Notes: a model not told the origin generated them from the sequence alone. A stretch of 64,000 bases of DNA from Nansenia antarctica (GCA_963989245.1 OZ022339.1:17552690-17616689), one strand, 5' to 3'; positions 12,374 to 23,430 are shown, counted from the first letter of the stretch. Translations and numbers: made by a program.

Positions 12374-12419
<46 letters not shown>

Positions 12420-12460
12420 GTCTCTCTGTCTCTCTGTCTCTGTCTCTGTCTCTGTCTCTG

Positions 12461-12496
<36 letters not shown>

Positions 12497-12500
12497 TCAC
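12374..12500. repeat. (TC)n / (TCTG)n microsatellite
   Basis: A CT run grading into TCTCTG and then TCTGTC units. Confidence 0.95.
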
Positions 12501-12845
12501 TCTATGGGCCATGACACATTTCCACACAGATATTGATTCCCTGCTGCTTGATTGACTAGGATGAATGTGCAGGCAGTCTGCAATTCATTCTCTGCTATAT
12601 ATGATGAATATGCTACAGTAAGTCCTTCTTATAACTCAACTTAATGCTTCCTTTTCTCTTGTGATCCTTTTTCTCAGGACCACTTTATTATAGCGCCAAC
12701 ACAAGTAATAGATACTAATGCACATTGTGGCCTAGGAGTAATTAATTAATTAATTAATCAACATATACATATATTCATGTTTTTCTATACTTAAGGATCA
12801 CTAAATACTTATAATTTGTAACAAGGACTGTGTGATCATCTAATT

Positions 12846-14340
12846 ATGTGTAGTTATGGTTTTGTAGTGTTCGATAAATCGGAGACGCTTAACTGTTTCA
12901 ACAAACACTTTATAGACTCCGGTTTACTGTTTGATTCCTTGTCAGGAGCCAACTCCCCACCTTCCGGTCCCCCTCCTCCTCCTTTGGCGAAAACCTCTGG
13001 TAGTCTCCCTGGGCACCACTCTTTCTCGTTCTCCCCCTTCTCTGTTAGTGAAGTCTGGAAAGCCTTAAGAGAGCTAGACCCTAGGAAATCGTCAGGTCCT
13101 GACAATCTTCCTCCTCTCTTTCTGCGCCTTGCTGCAGATTTCATTGCAGAACCTGTATCACACATTTTAAATTTATCTATTTCTAACAATGTGATGCCAG
13201 AGGTCTGGAAAACCGCTTTTGTGCTCCCACTTCTGAAGGGGGGTGACCCAAAATGTTTGAACAACTACAGACCAATTTCAAAGCTTTCTGTCCTAGCCAA
13301 GGTCCTTGAGCGACTAATTAACGATCAGATCAAGGACTTCCTAGATTCACACAACATCCTATCGCCCCTTCAGTCTGGCTTTAGGAAGCAGCACAGCACA
13401 GTGTCTGCTGCTGTCAAAGTGGTTAATGATATTACTGAGGCTTTGGATGAGAAGAATCACTGTGCTGCACTTTTTATCGACTTGTCTAAAGCCTTTGGCA
13501 CCGTCGATCATGCCATCTTATGCCAGGCTTTGTCGAGGCTTTGCAGACTGCTTTTGATGCCCTTCAGTCCCAGTTGTTTCAGCTCAGACTGGTGTTGAAT
13601 ACAGGGAAGACCAAAGTCATGCATTTTTCCAATAACAAGCGGGTGCCAAGTGCTCTTCCTGACATTGTATCATTGTGCCAAACTACAAATACCTTGGCAT
13701 TCAACTGGACGACAGCCTCTCTTTTCAACTGCACATAGACGACCTTCAAAAGAAACTAAAATTGAAGCTAAGCTTTTTCTTTAGAAACAAGTATTGTTTC
13801 TCAGCTGCTGCAAGAAAACGTCTGGTTGCTGCCACCTTTCTGTCTCTCTTGGACTACGGTGATGTCTTGTACATGAATGCCTCTGCTACCTCTCTTCAAC
13901 ATCTGGATGCAGTTTACCATGGCGCGTTAAGGTTTATAACAGGCTGTAAACCCCTTATGCATCACTGTGTGCTATACTCTCTGGTTAACTGGTCATCTCT
14001 CTCTATCCGCCGAACCCTTCACTGGTATATTTTCATTTACAAATCCATCCTTGGTCTGCTCCCCTCCAACCTTTCTAACCACCTGTCACGCAAGCAATCC
14101 GTCTACGGCCTTCGCACACAGGACATCATCACATACTCCATCCCCTTGGTCCGGACCATGAAAGGCAAAAGGGCGTTCTCATTTGCAGCCCCTTCCTCTT
14201 GGAATTCTTTACAACAGAGTCTGAAACTGTCTCATCTGATCCCTCTTTCCAGTTTCAAGCTCTTGCTGAGAGACATACAGTGCGAGCCCATGATTTGTTC
14301 TTGCAATTAAGTTGACCCTCCCTTTTGCCCATTACTGACC
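12846..14340 (+). pseudogene. LINE ORF2 remnant lacking the RT active site
   Basis: The first part (to about 13515) encodes an RT N-terminal region with LDPRKSSGPDNLPP, NNYRPISKLSVLAKVLE, SGFRKQHST and LFIDLSKAF, typical of a Jockey/I-type fish LINE. It then jumps directly into ALQTAFDALQSQL at about 13535. The block that would hold GVPQGSVLGP and the YADD catalytic motif is therefore deleted. A frameshift near 13675 moves the reading to YKYLGIQLDDSLSFQLHI and LDYGDVLYMNAS, ending with RAFSFAAPSSWNSLQ and a stop at 14310. The 3' UTR is interrupted by the L2 element below and resumes at 16926. Catalytically dead. Confidence 0.85.
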
Positions 14341-14344
14341 CCTC

Positions 14345-16925
14345 CCTGTCTCATTTACATTTAAATTTTTGGCATTTAGCAGACGCCTTATTCCAAAGCG
14401 ACTTACAATCAATACATTTGAATACTAAGCATGTGAATCAGCAGTCCACTATTCGTTGCAGGAAGAGTACTCTAGCTCGGGCCCGGGGCCACTGATAGAA
14501 GGAAAAACCTTCTCCCTATTATCGCCTTCTACTACTACTTTTTTTTTTTTTTATATATTACTGGAGAAACTGAGAAACAGTACAAGGGGGGCAATAGAAG
14601 TTCTTAGGGACACAGTAGAGGGGAAAGCGGGTGTCTTTAGGAGCTCGACTGCTGTGTAGAGGAGGTGGGGCCAGTCGGCCAGCCGAGGTGGAGGAACGGA
14701 GTGAGCGGGCAGGGGTTTGGGGGGTTACCATTTCCTTCAGGTAGGCAGGGGCTGTCCCTTTAGCTGCCTGGTATGCAAGCACCAGGGTCTTGAATCTGAT
14801 GCGAGCTGCTATCGGGAGCCAGTGCAGGGTGCGAAGGAGAGGGGTGACATGCGAGTATTTGGGGAGGTTGAATACCAGCCGGGCAGCAGCATTCTGGATG
14901 AGCTGCAGAGGTCTAATGGCTGAAGCGGGGAGCCCAGCCAGGAGTACATTGCAGTAATCCAGGCGGGAGATGACCAGTGCCTGGGTCAAGAGTTGCGCTG
15001 CCTCTCTGGTAAGGAATGGTCGTATCCTTCTGATGTTGTAGAGGAGGAATCTGCAGGAGCGAGCCGTTGCTGCAATGTTCTCTGCACAGGATAGTCGGTT
15101 ATCCAGGATCACTCCAAGGTTCTTGGCTGTCAGGGAGGGGGTTACAGTAGAGTTCTCCACTGTGATGGAGAAGTCTTGGAGAGGGCAGGCTTTCCCGGGG
15201 ATGAAGAGGAGCTCGGTCTTGTTAAGATTGAGCTTGAGATGGTGGTCAGCCATCCAAGTTGAAATGTCAGCGAGACATGCTGAGATACGGGTTGCCACGT
15301 GTACATCAGACGGGGGAAAGGACAGGAAGAGTTGAGTGTCGTCTGCGTAGCTGTGGTAGGAGAGCCCATGTGAAGAGATTACCGAGCCAAGAGACTTGGT
15401 GTAGAGGGAAAAGAGTAGGGGCCCTAGGACGGAACCCTGGGGAACTCCAGTGGAGAGGGTTCGTGGAGAAGATAGCGATTCTCTCCAGGTCACCTGGTAG
15501 GAGCGGCCCGCCAGGTAGGAAGAAAACCAGGAGTGTGCGGTGCCAGAGATGCCCAGGTCTGAGAGGATGGAGAGAAGGATCTGGTGATTGACTGTGTCGA
15601 AGGCAGCAGACAGGTCAAGGAGAATGAGAACAGAGGAGAGGGAGGAAGCTTGGGCAGAGTGGAGGGCTTCCGTGACAGCAAGGAGCGCAGTCTCAGTGGA
15701 ATGCCCAGCCTTGAAGCCGGATTGGTGGGGGTCTAAGTGATCCATCTTCCGGAGATAGTCAGTCAGTTGTTTAGATGCCGCGCGTTCAAGGGTTTTGGAA
15801 GGGAAGGAGAGAAGGGATACCGGTCTGTAATTGTGGACAGATGATGGGTCAAGGGTAGGTTTCTTGAGGAGAGGCTTGACTCTGGCTATTTTGAAGGCCG
15901 CTGGGACAGATCCAGTGGATAGGGAGGAGTTGATTAGGGTGGTAAGGTAAGGAAGGATGTCGGCGGAAATGGATTGGAGAAGAGGGGAGGGGATGGGGTC
16001 AAGAGGGCATGTGGTTGCCCGCTTTGATGTGATAAGTGTGAGAATCTCATCGGGGGAGAGGGGGGAAAAAGATGACAATCCAGAGATCGAGTGTCGAGGG
16101 GAGAGTTTGGAAGGGGTGTTAGCATTGTTAGTGGGAACAGTGTTAGCATTGTTAGTGGGAGGAGGGAGCGGTGGGGGGAGAAAGGTGCTGCTGATGTCGT
16201 CCACCTTTTTTTCAAAGTAGGTGACAAAGTCATCGGCGGACAGGGAGGAAGGAGGAGGGGGAGGAGGTGGATTAAGGAGTGAAGAGAAAGTGGAGAACAG
16301 TTTTCTAGGATTAGAGGCAGAAGAATGTATTTTTGAATGATAGTAGGATGTTTTAGCAGCTGATGCCGAGGAGGCGTAGTTGGCAAGGAGAGAGTGATAG
16401 AGGTTAAGGTCATCAGAAAGGCCAGTTTTTCTCCATTTCCTCTCAGCTGCTCTGAGCTCTAGTCTACAAGCATGTAGCGTTTCAGAGAGCCAGGGAGCTC
16501 GAGGAGAGGATCGAGCTGGCTTCAAGGTTAGTGGACAGAGGGTGTCGAAGGATGAGGTGAGAGCGGACAGGAGGGTTGAGGATGCCGCATCAGTGGATAG
16601 AAGGGAGAAGGATTCGACAGAGGGTAGGGAGGATAGGACAGAAGAAGAGAGGGCGCTGGGGGACAGGGTACGTAGGTTACGACGAGAGGGTCTTAAGTGG
16701 TTAGAGGCTGAGAGGGAAGAGGAAGTTTTGAGGGGAAGGGAGAAGGATATTAAGTGGTGATCAGAAACTGGAAGAGGGGTAACGGTAAGGTTGGAAGTGT
16801 GGGAAGATCTGGTGAAGACAAGGTCGAGCTGATTGCCTGCCTTATGAGTCGGAGGAGAGGGGGACAGGGTAAGGCCGAAGGAGAGGAGAAGGTCAAGTAC
16901 TCCAGATGAGAGAAGCTTCGTCCCT
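14345..16925 (-). mobile_element. L2-like LINE nested in another LINE's 3' UTR, 5'-truncated
   Basis: Minus-strand LINE whose 3' end (14345-14425) reads TTGTAAGTCGCTTTGGAATA then CGTCTGCTAAATG and an AAATGT-type tail. The open frame reaches back to about 16914, where the C-terminal part of the apurinic endonuclease is still visible (LDLVFTRSSHT, PVSDHHLISFSLP). The rest of the endonuclease is lost to 5' truncation. Sequence on both sides belongs to one older plus-strand LINE (12846-14340 and 16926-17262), proving this is the younger insertion. Confidence 0.88.
14558..16525 (-). CDS. L2-like LINE ORF2, reverse transcriptase (EN mostly lost)
   Basis: An uninterrupted frame of at least 655 codons; it stays open upstream to about 16914, so the first codon shown is not a real start. 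RT landmarks in order are LKKPTLDPSSVHNYRPVSLL, SGFKAGHSTETAL, LLDLSAAFDTVNH, GVPQGSVLGPLLF, the active-site box YADDTQLF (Y at about residue 393), LKLNLNKTE, LGVILDNRLS, SRLDYCN and LHWLPIAARIRFK. All core catalytic motifs are present and there is no internal stop. It should copy LINE RNA onto nicked DNA in the nucleus, but the truncated endonuclease makes this copy incapable of independent retrotransposition. The C terminus after SSRAPKDTRF departs from the usual L2 ending, suggesting a late frameshift. Codon use is unrelated to kcng3. Confidence 0.88.
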   Translation of the reverse strand: MKPARSSPRAPWLSETLHACRLELRAAERKWRKTGLSDDLNLYHSLLANYASSASAAKTSYYHSKIHSSASNPRKLFSTFSSLLNPPPPPPPSSLSADDFVTYFEKKVDDISSTFLPPPLPPPTNNANTVPTNNANTPSKLSPRHSISGLSSFSPLSPDEILTLITSKRATTCPLDPIPSPLLQSISADILPYLTTLINSSLSTGSVPAAFKIARVKPLLKKPTLDPSSVHNYRPVSLLSFPSKTLERAASKQLTDYLRKMDHLDPHQSGFKAGHSTETALLAVTEALHSAQASSLSSVLILLDLSAAFDTVNHQILLSILSDLGISGTAHSWFSSYLAGRSYQVTWRESLSSPRTLSTGVPQGSVLGPLLFSLYTKSLGSVISSHGLSYHSYADDTQLFLSFPPSDVHVATRISACLADISTWMADHHLKLNLNKTELLFIPGKACPLQDFSITVENSTVTPSLTAKNLGVILDNRLSCAENIAATARSCRFLLYNIRRIRPFLTREAAQLLTQALVISRLDYCNVLLAGLPASAIRPLQLIQNAAARLVFNLPKYSHVTPLLRTLHWLPIAARIRFKTLVLAYQAAKGTAPAYLKEMVTPQTPARSLRSSTSAGRLAPPPLHSSRAPKDTRFPLYCVPKNFYCPPCTVSQFLQ

Positions 16926-17262
16926 AAGCTCTTTAGCTGTCTAGTTTAAGGTTTTGTAGTTTTAGTTTAGTTTTAGATTATCTTAGACTGTTTTAGACTA
17001 GTTTTAGTTTTAGACTATGTAGTTTTAGTTTAGTTTTAGACTATATTGACAGAAAGTTTTAGATTATCTTAGACTGTTTTAGACTAGTTTTAGTTTTAGA
17101 CGATGTAGTTTTAGTTTAGTTTTAGACTATGTAGGCCAGGTTTTGTATTGTATTTGTTTGTGGTGGATGTTGTATGCCTGTGAACAGGTCACACTTGAAA
17201 ATGAGCCCTTGGGGCTCAATGTGTTTTTTACCTGTATAAATAAAGGTTAAATAAAGAAAATG
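16926..17262 (+). mobile_element. 3' UTR of the older plus-strand LINE
   Basis: Tandem (GTTTTAGTTTAGTTTTAGAC) segments with a duplicated block of about 90 bp, then GTGAACAGGTCACACTTGAA and an ATAAATAAAGGTTAAATAAA-type tail. This is the standard 3' end of the LINE whose ORF lies at 12846-14310; the L2-like element separates the two. Confidence 0.75.
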
Positions 17263-18113
17263 CATGTTGTGATGTTCTAAACATGCAGTTAGATGTTCAT
17301 AGCTATGTTCCTTTTTAGCTACTAGCTACTAGGAGCTATTTTGCATGTGTTTTGATTCAGAGCGAGTTTCTCCGGTATTCGGTTTGAGGTGTACCAACAG
17401 TCAAACAAGCAGTCTTCAACTATTCCGATTTCAACGTATGACACATCATTTGAAAGTGTACAATCTGCACTTTCATAATGTGGAAAAAACGGAATAATGA
17501 CCTTGCCCTACTTGAGGACTTTTTCACCAGACCTTGTCACATTTACATACCACAGGGGGACCCCACACTGGCAGGAGACAAGAGAAGAAAGACACTGACA
17601 GAAAGGTATGTCATCCTTTAGCTCCTCATGTAATTACATTTCTTTTGTGCCTTTCCAGGCATTCAGGTTTTTTATAAATTGAACGGGTGTTTGAAATGCC
17701 AATTTCTCATGTTATCTTTAACCTCCTTTAAGGATGGATCAACTGCATTATTCAAGGCAGCCTTCAAAGGACACAATCGTGTAATTAAGGAACTCCTCCA
17801 TTTTTCCCCTTCACTGGGCCCTCTCAAGGAACGACAGGAAGAGGTGTGTGACGCTTGGTCCTCTCTTGAAGTACAGTGTTCTCAAATCTAGCTACTTTGT
17901 TGTATTTTACAGTATAGTACGTGCCTGCACAAAGGAATTTACATCTTATCCTGTGTTTCATAAATCTAGGGTAGTGACATCAAAAGGCCATTCTATAAAA
18001 GGGTTCTTTGAATATTGCTCTCCAGAATGGTTCCACAGCCCTCCAGCCAGCTGTCATGTGAGGGGATCTTAAAAGTGTGACGCTTCTGCTCTCTGCCAAT
18101 GCAGACCTCACAC

Positions 18114-18735
18114 TAGGGGTGTAACGGATCACGGATAATCCGTGATCCGTTCGGATCGCCCTCCACGGTTCGGAACGCATGTGTACCGCGGATCAATAGC
18201 AAAACCGTTTTTTTTTTCTTCTTTTTTTTTTTTCTTACCTAACACCAGGGGAGCCACCCCTCCTAAATTTCGTTGTTTGGTACCTGTACTGTAGCAATGA
18301 CAATAAAGACCATTCATTCATTCAAATGTAACCGGTAGAAAAACAATCATGTGCGCTTTATTCTCACTCTCTGCATGTGTACTGAGTTGACAACAACATT
18401 CATTCACTCATCTCTGTCCCAATTATATCACGTCATATCACCCGCTAAGCAGCCTGGGTGATTGTGTAAACACACAAAAAAAGTACTCTGTTACTTTGCA
18501 GCAGTGATGTTATATATATGTTGTTATATATATGTTGTTATATGTGATATATATATATCAGTTTTGACATCTTGAATGTTGTTTTTTTGTTTCACACATT
18601 AAAAGTGGTGTTTTTACAGAATTCAAGGAAAATGTTGTTTTTATAAAAAAAAAAAAATGTTTTGTGTTGATCCGAAAAATGATCCGATCCGTGACTCGAT
18701 CCGATCCGTGAGTTAGGTGATCCGTTACACCCCTA
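18114..18735. mobile_element. Non-autonomous hAT element, 622 bp, 8-bp TSD
   Basis: Perfect 19-bp terminal inverted repeats, TAGGGGTGTAACGGATCAC at 18114-18132 and its reverse complement at 18717-18735, flanked by a perfect 8-bp duplication CCTCACAC (18106-18113 and 18736-18743). The 8-bp duplication and the TAGGGGTGTAACG end are diagnostic of hAT. No transposase. A Rex1-like LINE tail has inserted inside. Confidence 0.93.
18211..18325 (+). mobile_element. Rex1-like LINE 3' tail inside the hAT element
   Basis: Poly-T/C, then CACCAGGGGAGCCACCCC, TTTGGTACCTGTACTGTAGC, AATAAAGACC and an (ATTC)n tail. Very short truncated copy of the same family as at 34.1 kb. Confidence 0.75.
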
Positions 18736-18840
18736 CCTCACACTACCCAACAAGGCGCGTCGCGTAGTGTGAACATAGGGTGAAGGAAAGAAAAGAAAAG
18801 GGAAAAAATGGAAACGAGAAGACACACTGAGGACATTGGA

Positions 18841-19178
18841 TTATGATGTGATTATGGTGTGATTATGATGTTATTATGATGTTATTATGATGCTATTATG
18901 ATGTTATTATGATGTGATTATGATGTGATTATGATGTGATTATGATGTGATTATGATGTGATTATGATGTGATTATGATGTGATTATGGTGTGATTATGA
19001 TGTTATTATGATGTGATTATGATGTGATTATGATGTTATTATGATGTGATTATGATGTGATTATGATGTGATTATGATGTGATTATGGTGTTATTATGAT
19101 GTGATTATGATGTTATTATGATGTTATTATGATGTGATTATGGTGTTATTATGATGTTATTATGATGTTATTATGATA
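18841..19178. repeat. 11-bp minisatellite (GATGTGATTAT)n
   Basis: About 30 copies of GATGTGATTAT with variants GATGTTATTAT and GGTGTGATTAT, immediately before the acceptor of the 19192 exon-like block. Confidence 0.95.
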
Positions 19179-19450
19179 TTTCTTTACAGAACAATGAACT
19201 GCCAGCAGATCTTACAAAGAGTGATTGCATCCCGAGGGCTTTGAGGTCAGGTTCAGGTTGGGGTAATAGGGCAGGAGGGAGGTTGGGGTAATAGGGCAGG
19301 AGGGAGGGTGGGTTTTGGGTGTGAGTGCTGTTTTCAGTCTGTATCTTCTCTGACAACAATGGGTCCTCTTCTTGCATGAAAAGCAGAAAGAACTGAGGAA
19401 AGCTGAGGAGATGCGCTCTAGGAGGGCTTACTTGTATTCTCCACTGGTAC

Positions 19451-19795
19451 CGTACTTTGCACTATCAAAGCAACCTGGGCTTCCCTAACACCTCAGCAGT
19501 GCCACAGGCTGATTGCCTCCATGCCACGCCGCATTGATGCAGTAATTCGTGCAAAAGGAGCCCAAGCATTGAGTGCATGAATGGACATACTTTTCAGAAG
19601 GTCAACATTTCTGTTTGATAACTCCTTCTTATGTAATATTCAAAGATTTTGATACTGGATTTTTTACTTTCATGAGCTGTAAGCCATAATCATCAACATT
19701 AAAACAAAAAAGGCTTGAAATATTTCACTTTGTGTAATGAATCTAGAATATATCAACGTTTCTCTTTTTGAATTAAATTACGGAAAATAATGAAC
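19451..19795 (+). mobile_element. Tc1/mariner-like transposase C terminus and 3' flank
   Basis: The frame from about 19451 encodes TIKATWASLTPQQCHRLIAS then MPRRIDAVIRAKG and a stop at 19580. SMPRR..AVI.AKG is the signature C terminus of Tc1-family transposases. The following AT-rich segment (GCTGTAAGCCATAATCATCA, CATTAAAACAAAAAAGGC) is a 3' flank I recall from many fish sequences. The N-terminal catalytic region and the terminal repeats are not present. Confidence 0.7.
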
Positions 19796-20349
19796 AATCT
19801 AAGGGCTGTTCAGACTGTTGGGGCTTTTAAAGCAGGCCCAAAGAGCCATCTTTAGTGCAGACTTCTGGTGCTTGTTGATGGAGCATGAGGACTGCATGCC
19901 TACATTTTGAACTTGAATTCAGTTTTGCAGTACAACCACAACTCGGCGCTCACAACCTTAATAGGAGCAGGCAATTGTTAGATTAGCTGTGTGCTGAAGT
20001 CATAATGATAACGAACGTGTTAGCTAGCCTACTGTCCCAGAGGCAACTAGCTAGGAATCATGTCAAACTTGGAACTAGCTAGCAAACCCTCCTAAATACA
20101 CACAAGGTGAGAGACAATTAGCTTGTCAAAGCTAGCCACGGGCTCGGCTGTCCGGAGTGCTAACCGTAGCCTACATGAGGGACATAGTAAGGGTTAAAAA
20201 CAGTTGCAAAGATTTGCAAACTCACAGGCCACCTGCAGACCTTGGGTGCATTCGTAAATACACTTTGAGAGCGGCGGATTGCACACTGGGTGCTCTCTGA
20301 CCATTCGGAAATTAACTGATTTCAGTTGAAACTAGAGCAGATTTCCAGA
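19796..20349. other. Gene-free stretch
   Basis: No exon or element ends recognised. Confidence 0.35.
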
Positions 20350-20357
20350 GCGTATAT

Positions 20358-21618
20358 CAGGGTTTCCGTTAGAAAAATTTGCCGTCGGACATCGTGTCCG
20401 GGAAGAATTCGATTTACCGGACAAACGTGATATATTCCGGTCATCATATTAAAATATAATCTTTTTTTTTTTTCAAAATCATGTTTTTTTCTTCAAATCT
20501 AATATAGCTGTTTGTCGCGGTGATTACTGTTGTGTAGCGGCCTATATATGCCATTTAATGTCTATTTCTCATCCGATACGATTAGATGCGAGCTATATAA
20601 TATATAATAATATAACATGATTTGACGCATGCGCGCTATGCCATGGGTCAAATCCAGCGCTGAACGGGTCCAGCGCTGAACGGGCGCCTCACTGGGAACT
20701 GAACAGACAGCATCGATCAATGAACGGACTCCACATTACGTTAACTGAAGTTTGTTAAATTGTTTGGGATTAATGTGAGTTTTCTATTTTCTCTTTCCAG
20801 TTTTACCCTTTTTTTAAAATCAATAAAACAACGTCATTTCTATAACCAGGTCTCGCTGGTTGGGAAGGCATTTCGTTTAGCTCGGGAGTATGACAATGGG
20901 GAGAACATAACTGTTTATTGAGAAACAAATGATAGGCAGTCTGGGATACGTATATAAAGAAATACCACAATGTCTAGATGTATAACATTTCATTGAACAG
21001 TAACAGTGCAAGCATGTAGGCTTCTGGCGTGACACGGCTAGCCTAATTTCCGTTCATATGCCTTTTATCAGATAAAATAAAATAGAATAAAAGTCTTTGA
21101 AAATAAATAGGCTTTAAATTAACTTGCAATGCGTATAGGCTAATTTCCGTTCGATGTTACAGCCTAGGCTATGCCTTTTCTCAGATAGATAGGGGATAGC
21201 CCTGTAAGCTCATACGGGTCTGTATGTCGTCCTGAAGACCGGCTGTTAGATCATATCGCTGAAGTTTGTCTCCATCTTAGTGTAAATGTTGTCCGTTTCG
21301 TTTGTTATCCTTGTTATTGTGCGATAAAGTTAAAGCGCTCCGCTTCGGGACACCATTTTCAGCTGAGCACCAAACACACACACTGCCCGAGAGAGAAGGA
21401 CCCGCCCCCTTTAGTTAGCCTATAGCCTATAGGCTAACTAAAGGGGGCGGGTCCTTCTCTCTCGGGCAGTGTCGTGTGTGTGTGTTTGGTGCTCAGCTGA
21501 AAATGGTTAGAGGGAATTATTTTCACTGGACATTTATGTCCGACGAGTTTTCAACTTGTCGGACTTCAACTACTTTTACCGGACAAAGACCGGTAATTAC
21601 CGGTTAACGGAAACCCTG
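20358..21618. mobile_element. Non-autonomous hAT element, 1261 bp, 8-bp TSD
   Basis: Fourteen-bp perfect terminal inverted repeats CAGGGTTTCCGTTA (20358-20371) and TAACGGAAACCCTG (21605-21618), flanked by the 8-bp duplication GCGTATAT at 20350-20357 and 21619-21626. Sub-terminal sequence near both ends repeats CGGACA/TGTCCG and ACCGGACAAA motifs, as expected for transposase-binding sites. No transposase frame. The interior holds a large palindrome. Confidence 0.93.
21353..21506. repeat. 154-bp near-perfect palindrome
   Basis: Arms meet at C21426. The left arm reads CCATTTTCAGCTGAGCACC ... GGACCCGCCCCCTTTAGTTA and the right arm is its complement, apart from about 7 extra bases in a TG run. 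Such cruciform-prone DNA is hard to assemble correctly. Confidence 0.9.
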
Positions 21619-21626
21619 GCGTATAT

Positions 21627-22419
21627 ACGAACGCACCCCTTCTTGTGTTAGCCTATGTAGCTTATATAGACTTATTGATGGTTGATAATTAATTCCTTGA
21701 AATTATTAATTTGACAAATGAATACTGTAATTAACTGGAGGCACCACATAATGATGTTATTGGGTAGAGTTTACAGAATAATTTGGTTTCATGTTTGAAT
21801 ATCAATAATCTGAAGGATATGAGGAAATAATTGAATTGTTAGAGCCACCATTTGTCGAAACGAGAGAAAACAACACTTATTTATTCATAAAGTTTGTGAT
21901 ATGCAACAGAATGCAAGATGAATACCTATGGCGTCAAATATAAACATAATCAACTATCTAGATTCTAAACCATGATGATCTAGTTTCAGTGCTATCCTTT
22001 CAATGCCATCATGTAAGGAAAGATTGTTTGGCGTGTTGTTATTGACACCATCTGAGAGGATCAGATCCTAGGCCAGTCTAGACAGGCCTTCAGCTGCAGA
22101 GAGGCCAGCGCATTGATCGGTGGCCCTCTGGAGGAACAGACGGAAGTTAGTTTCACCACCACTTCTCAAACAAAAACAATCACCTTTGGAGTTTGTTGAT
22201 ATCAGTCTCCTCTTCTACCAGCAGGAGAGTTGATGTGTTTTTCTCAAGTTATGCTCTGGTCCCAGGCCAACATGATTGGTTGGGGGGGGGAAGTCTCAGT
22301 GAGTGTGTATGTGTGAGTGTGTGCGTGTGCATGTGCATGCGTTCAATTTCATAGGTGACGCAAGCTGGTGAAAGGGTAAACCACCTGCAAACGGCAAAGC
22401 CTTGAAAAAGCTTTTTTTT
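21627..22419. other. Gene-free stretch containing a dispersed repeat copy
   Basis: No exon seen. The segment 22140-22365 matches 36130-36480 (separate entry); the rest is unassigned. Confidence 0.4.
22140..22365. repeat. Dispersed unclassified repeat, copy B
   Basis: Shares TTTGTTGATATCAGT, CAGGAGAGTTG, GGTCCCAGGCCAACATGATT and TTCAATTTCATAG with 36149-36474, with a GT-rich stretch at the same position. Same orientation. Confidence 0.75.
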
Positions 22420-22689
22420 TTAACCCTCTATGGCACCTTGTTGCCTCTAACCCATTCTTGGCCTTTTACATTCACACAATGCATCCCCAGTTATGATGCA
22501 ATACTTAGAAAAAGAGGCAGGGCCATAAGGAACCAAAGGCAGTGTTTGAATGTGTCACATGTCTCTCTGGATGTCACGACCAGAGGGCGGAACCCAGAAG
22601 CAGACAACGGAGAACAGGTAGTACAACAATAATAATGATTTATTGTAGGGTAGGGGTGTCAGGAGGAGCAGGCTGGAGGTAGATAGGTA

Positions 22690-22985
22690 GTCAGACAGGC
22701 AGGGGGTCAGGCAGGTTGGCAGGTAGTCAGACAGGCAGGGGGTCAGGCAGGTAGGCAGGTAGTCAGACAGGCAGGGGGTCAGGCAGGCGGAGTGGTCGGC
22801 AGACAGGCAGGGGGTCAGGCAGGCGGAGTGGTCGGTAGACAGGCTGGGGGTCAGGCAGGCGGAGTGGTCGGCAGACTGGCTGGGGGTCAGGCAGGCGGAG
22901 TGGTCGGCAGACAGGCTGGGGGTCAGGCAGGCGGAGTGGTCGGTAGACAGGCTGGGGGTCAGGCAGGAGGGAAAGTACAGGCAGG
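22690..22985. repeat. 36-bp minisatellite
   Basis: Unit of 36 bp containing GGTCAGGCAGGCGGAGTGGT and AGACAGGC. The 12-codon periodicity produces a spurious Gly-Gln-Ala-rich open frame. Confidence 0.93.
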
Positions 22986-23149
22986 CAGGGATCAGGCAGG
23001 GAGCAGGGTAGTCAGGCAGGCAGGAGGTCGGCAGGCAGGGAATCCTTAACGGGGAACAGGGAGAATAGGGTTAGGCTAGGGTAACGGGTAAGAACTAGAG
23101 TAGAGGGAACGAACACTGGAACCAACCATTAAACCATTACAATTACGTA

Positions 23150-23430
23150 CTTACGCCACTTTACTCTATTATACTGAGCCAATTACCACTATTGCACTAT
23201 TGCACTATTGTTTATTGTATTCCACCCCTGTACATTGTACCGCACATTTAAAATCTTTTATCTAGTATTTTTTGTATATATAGTTATGTCTAATCTTGTC
23301 GTATTATACTGTTATTTATTGTTTTTGTTTGCTATGCACCGTGCATGAGAGGGAAACACAATTTCAGCCCTCTGTATGTCTGTACATATATTAGATTAAC
23401 AATAAAGCTGACTTTGACTTTGACTGACCA
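23150..23430 (+). mobile_element. LINE 3' end inside the piggyBac-like element
   Basis: ATTGCACTATTGTTTATTGT, TACATTGTACCGCAC and the end AACAATAAAGCTGACTTTGA with a TGACTT repeat are typical of a fish LINE 3' UTR. No coding sequence remains. Confidence 0.6.

Larger units (their letters stand above)
17733..19246 (+). pseudogene. Ankyrin-repeat gene fragment (exon-like blocks)
   Basis: Block 17733-17843 follows an acceptor-like CCTTTAAG. It encodes DGSTALFKAAFKGHNRVIKE plus LLHFSPSLG, a good ankyrin repeat (TAL..AA..GH..VI..LL), and ends at a donor-like GAG|GTGTGT. Block 19192-19246 follows TTTCTTTACAG, encodes NELPADLTKSDCIPRALR and ends at a GT. The two read like successive parts of one ankyrin protein, but a joining exon is missing. 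A preceding candidate exon (17478-17605, MWKKRNNDLALLEDFF..., donor GTATGT) has an incompatible phase. The intervening DNA holds a hAT element and a minisatellite. I cannot name the parent gene; it is most likely a relic or gene piece carried by an element. Confidence 0.4.

Noticed and set aside
22792..23049. Gly-Gln-Ala-rich 85-codon frame
   Set aside because: Produced by a 36-bp (12-codon) minisatellite; no splice or protein context.
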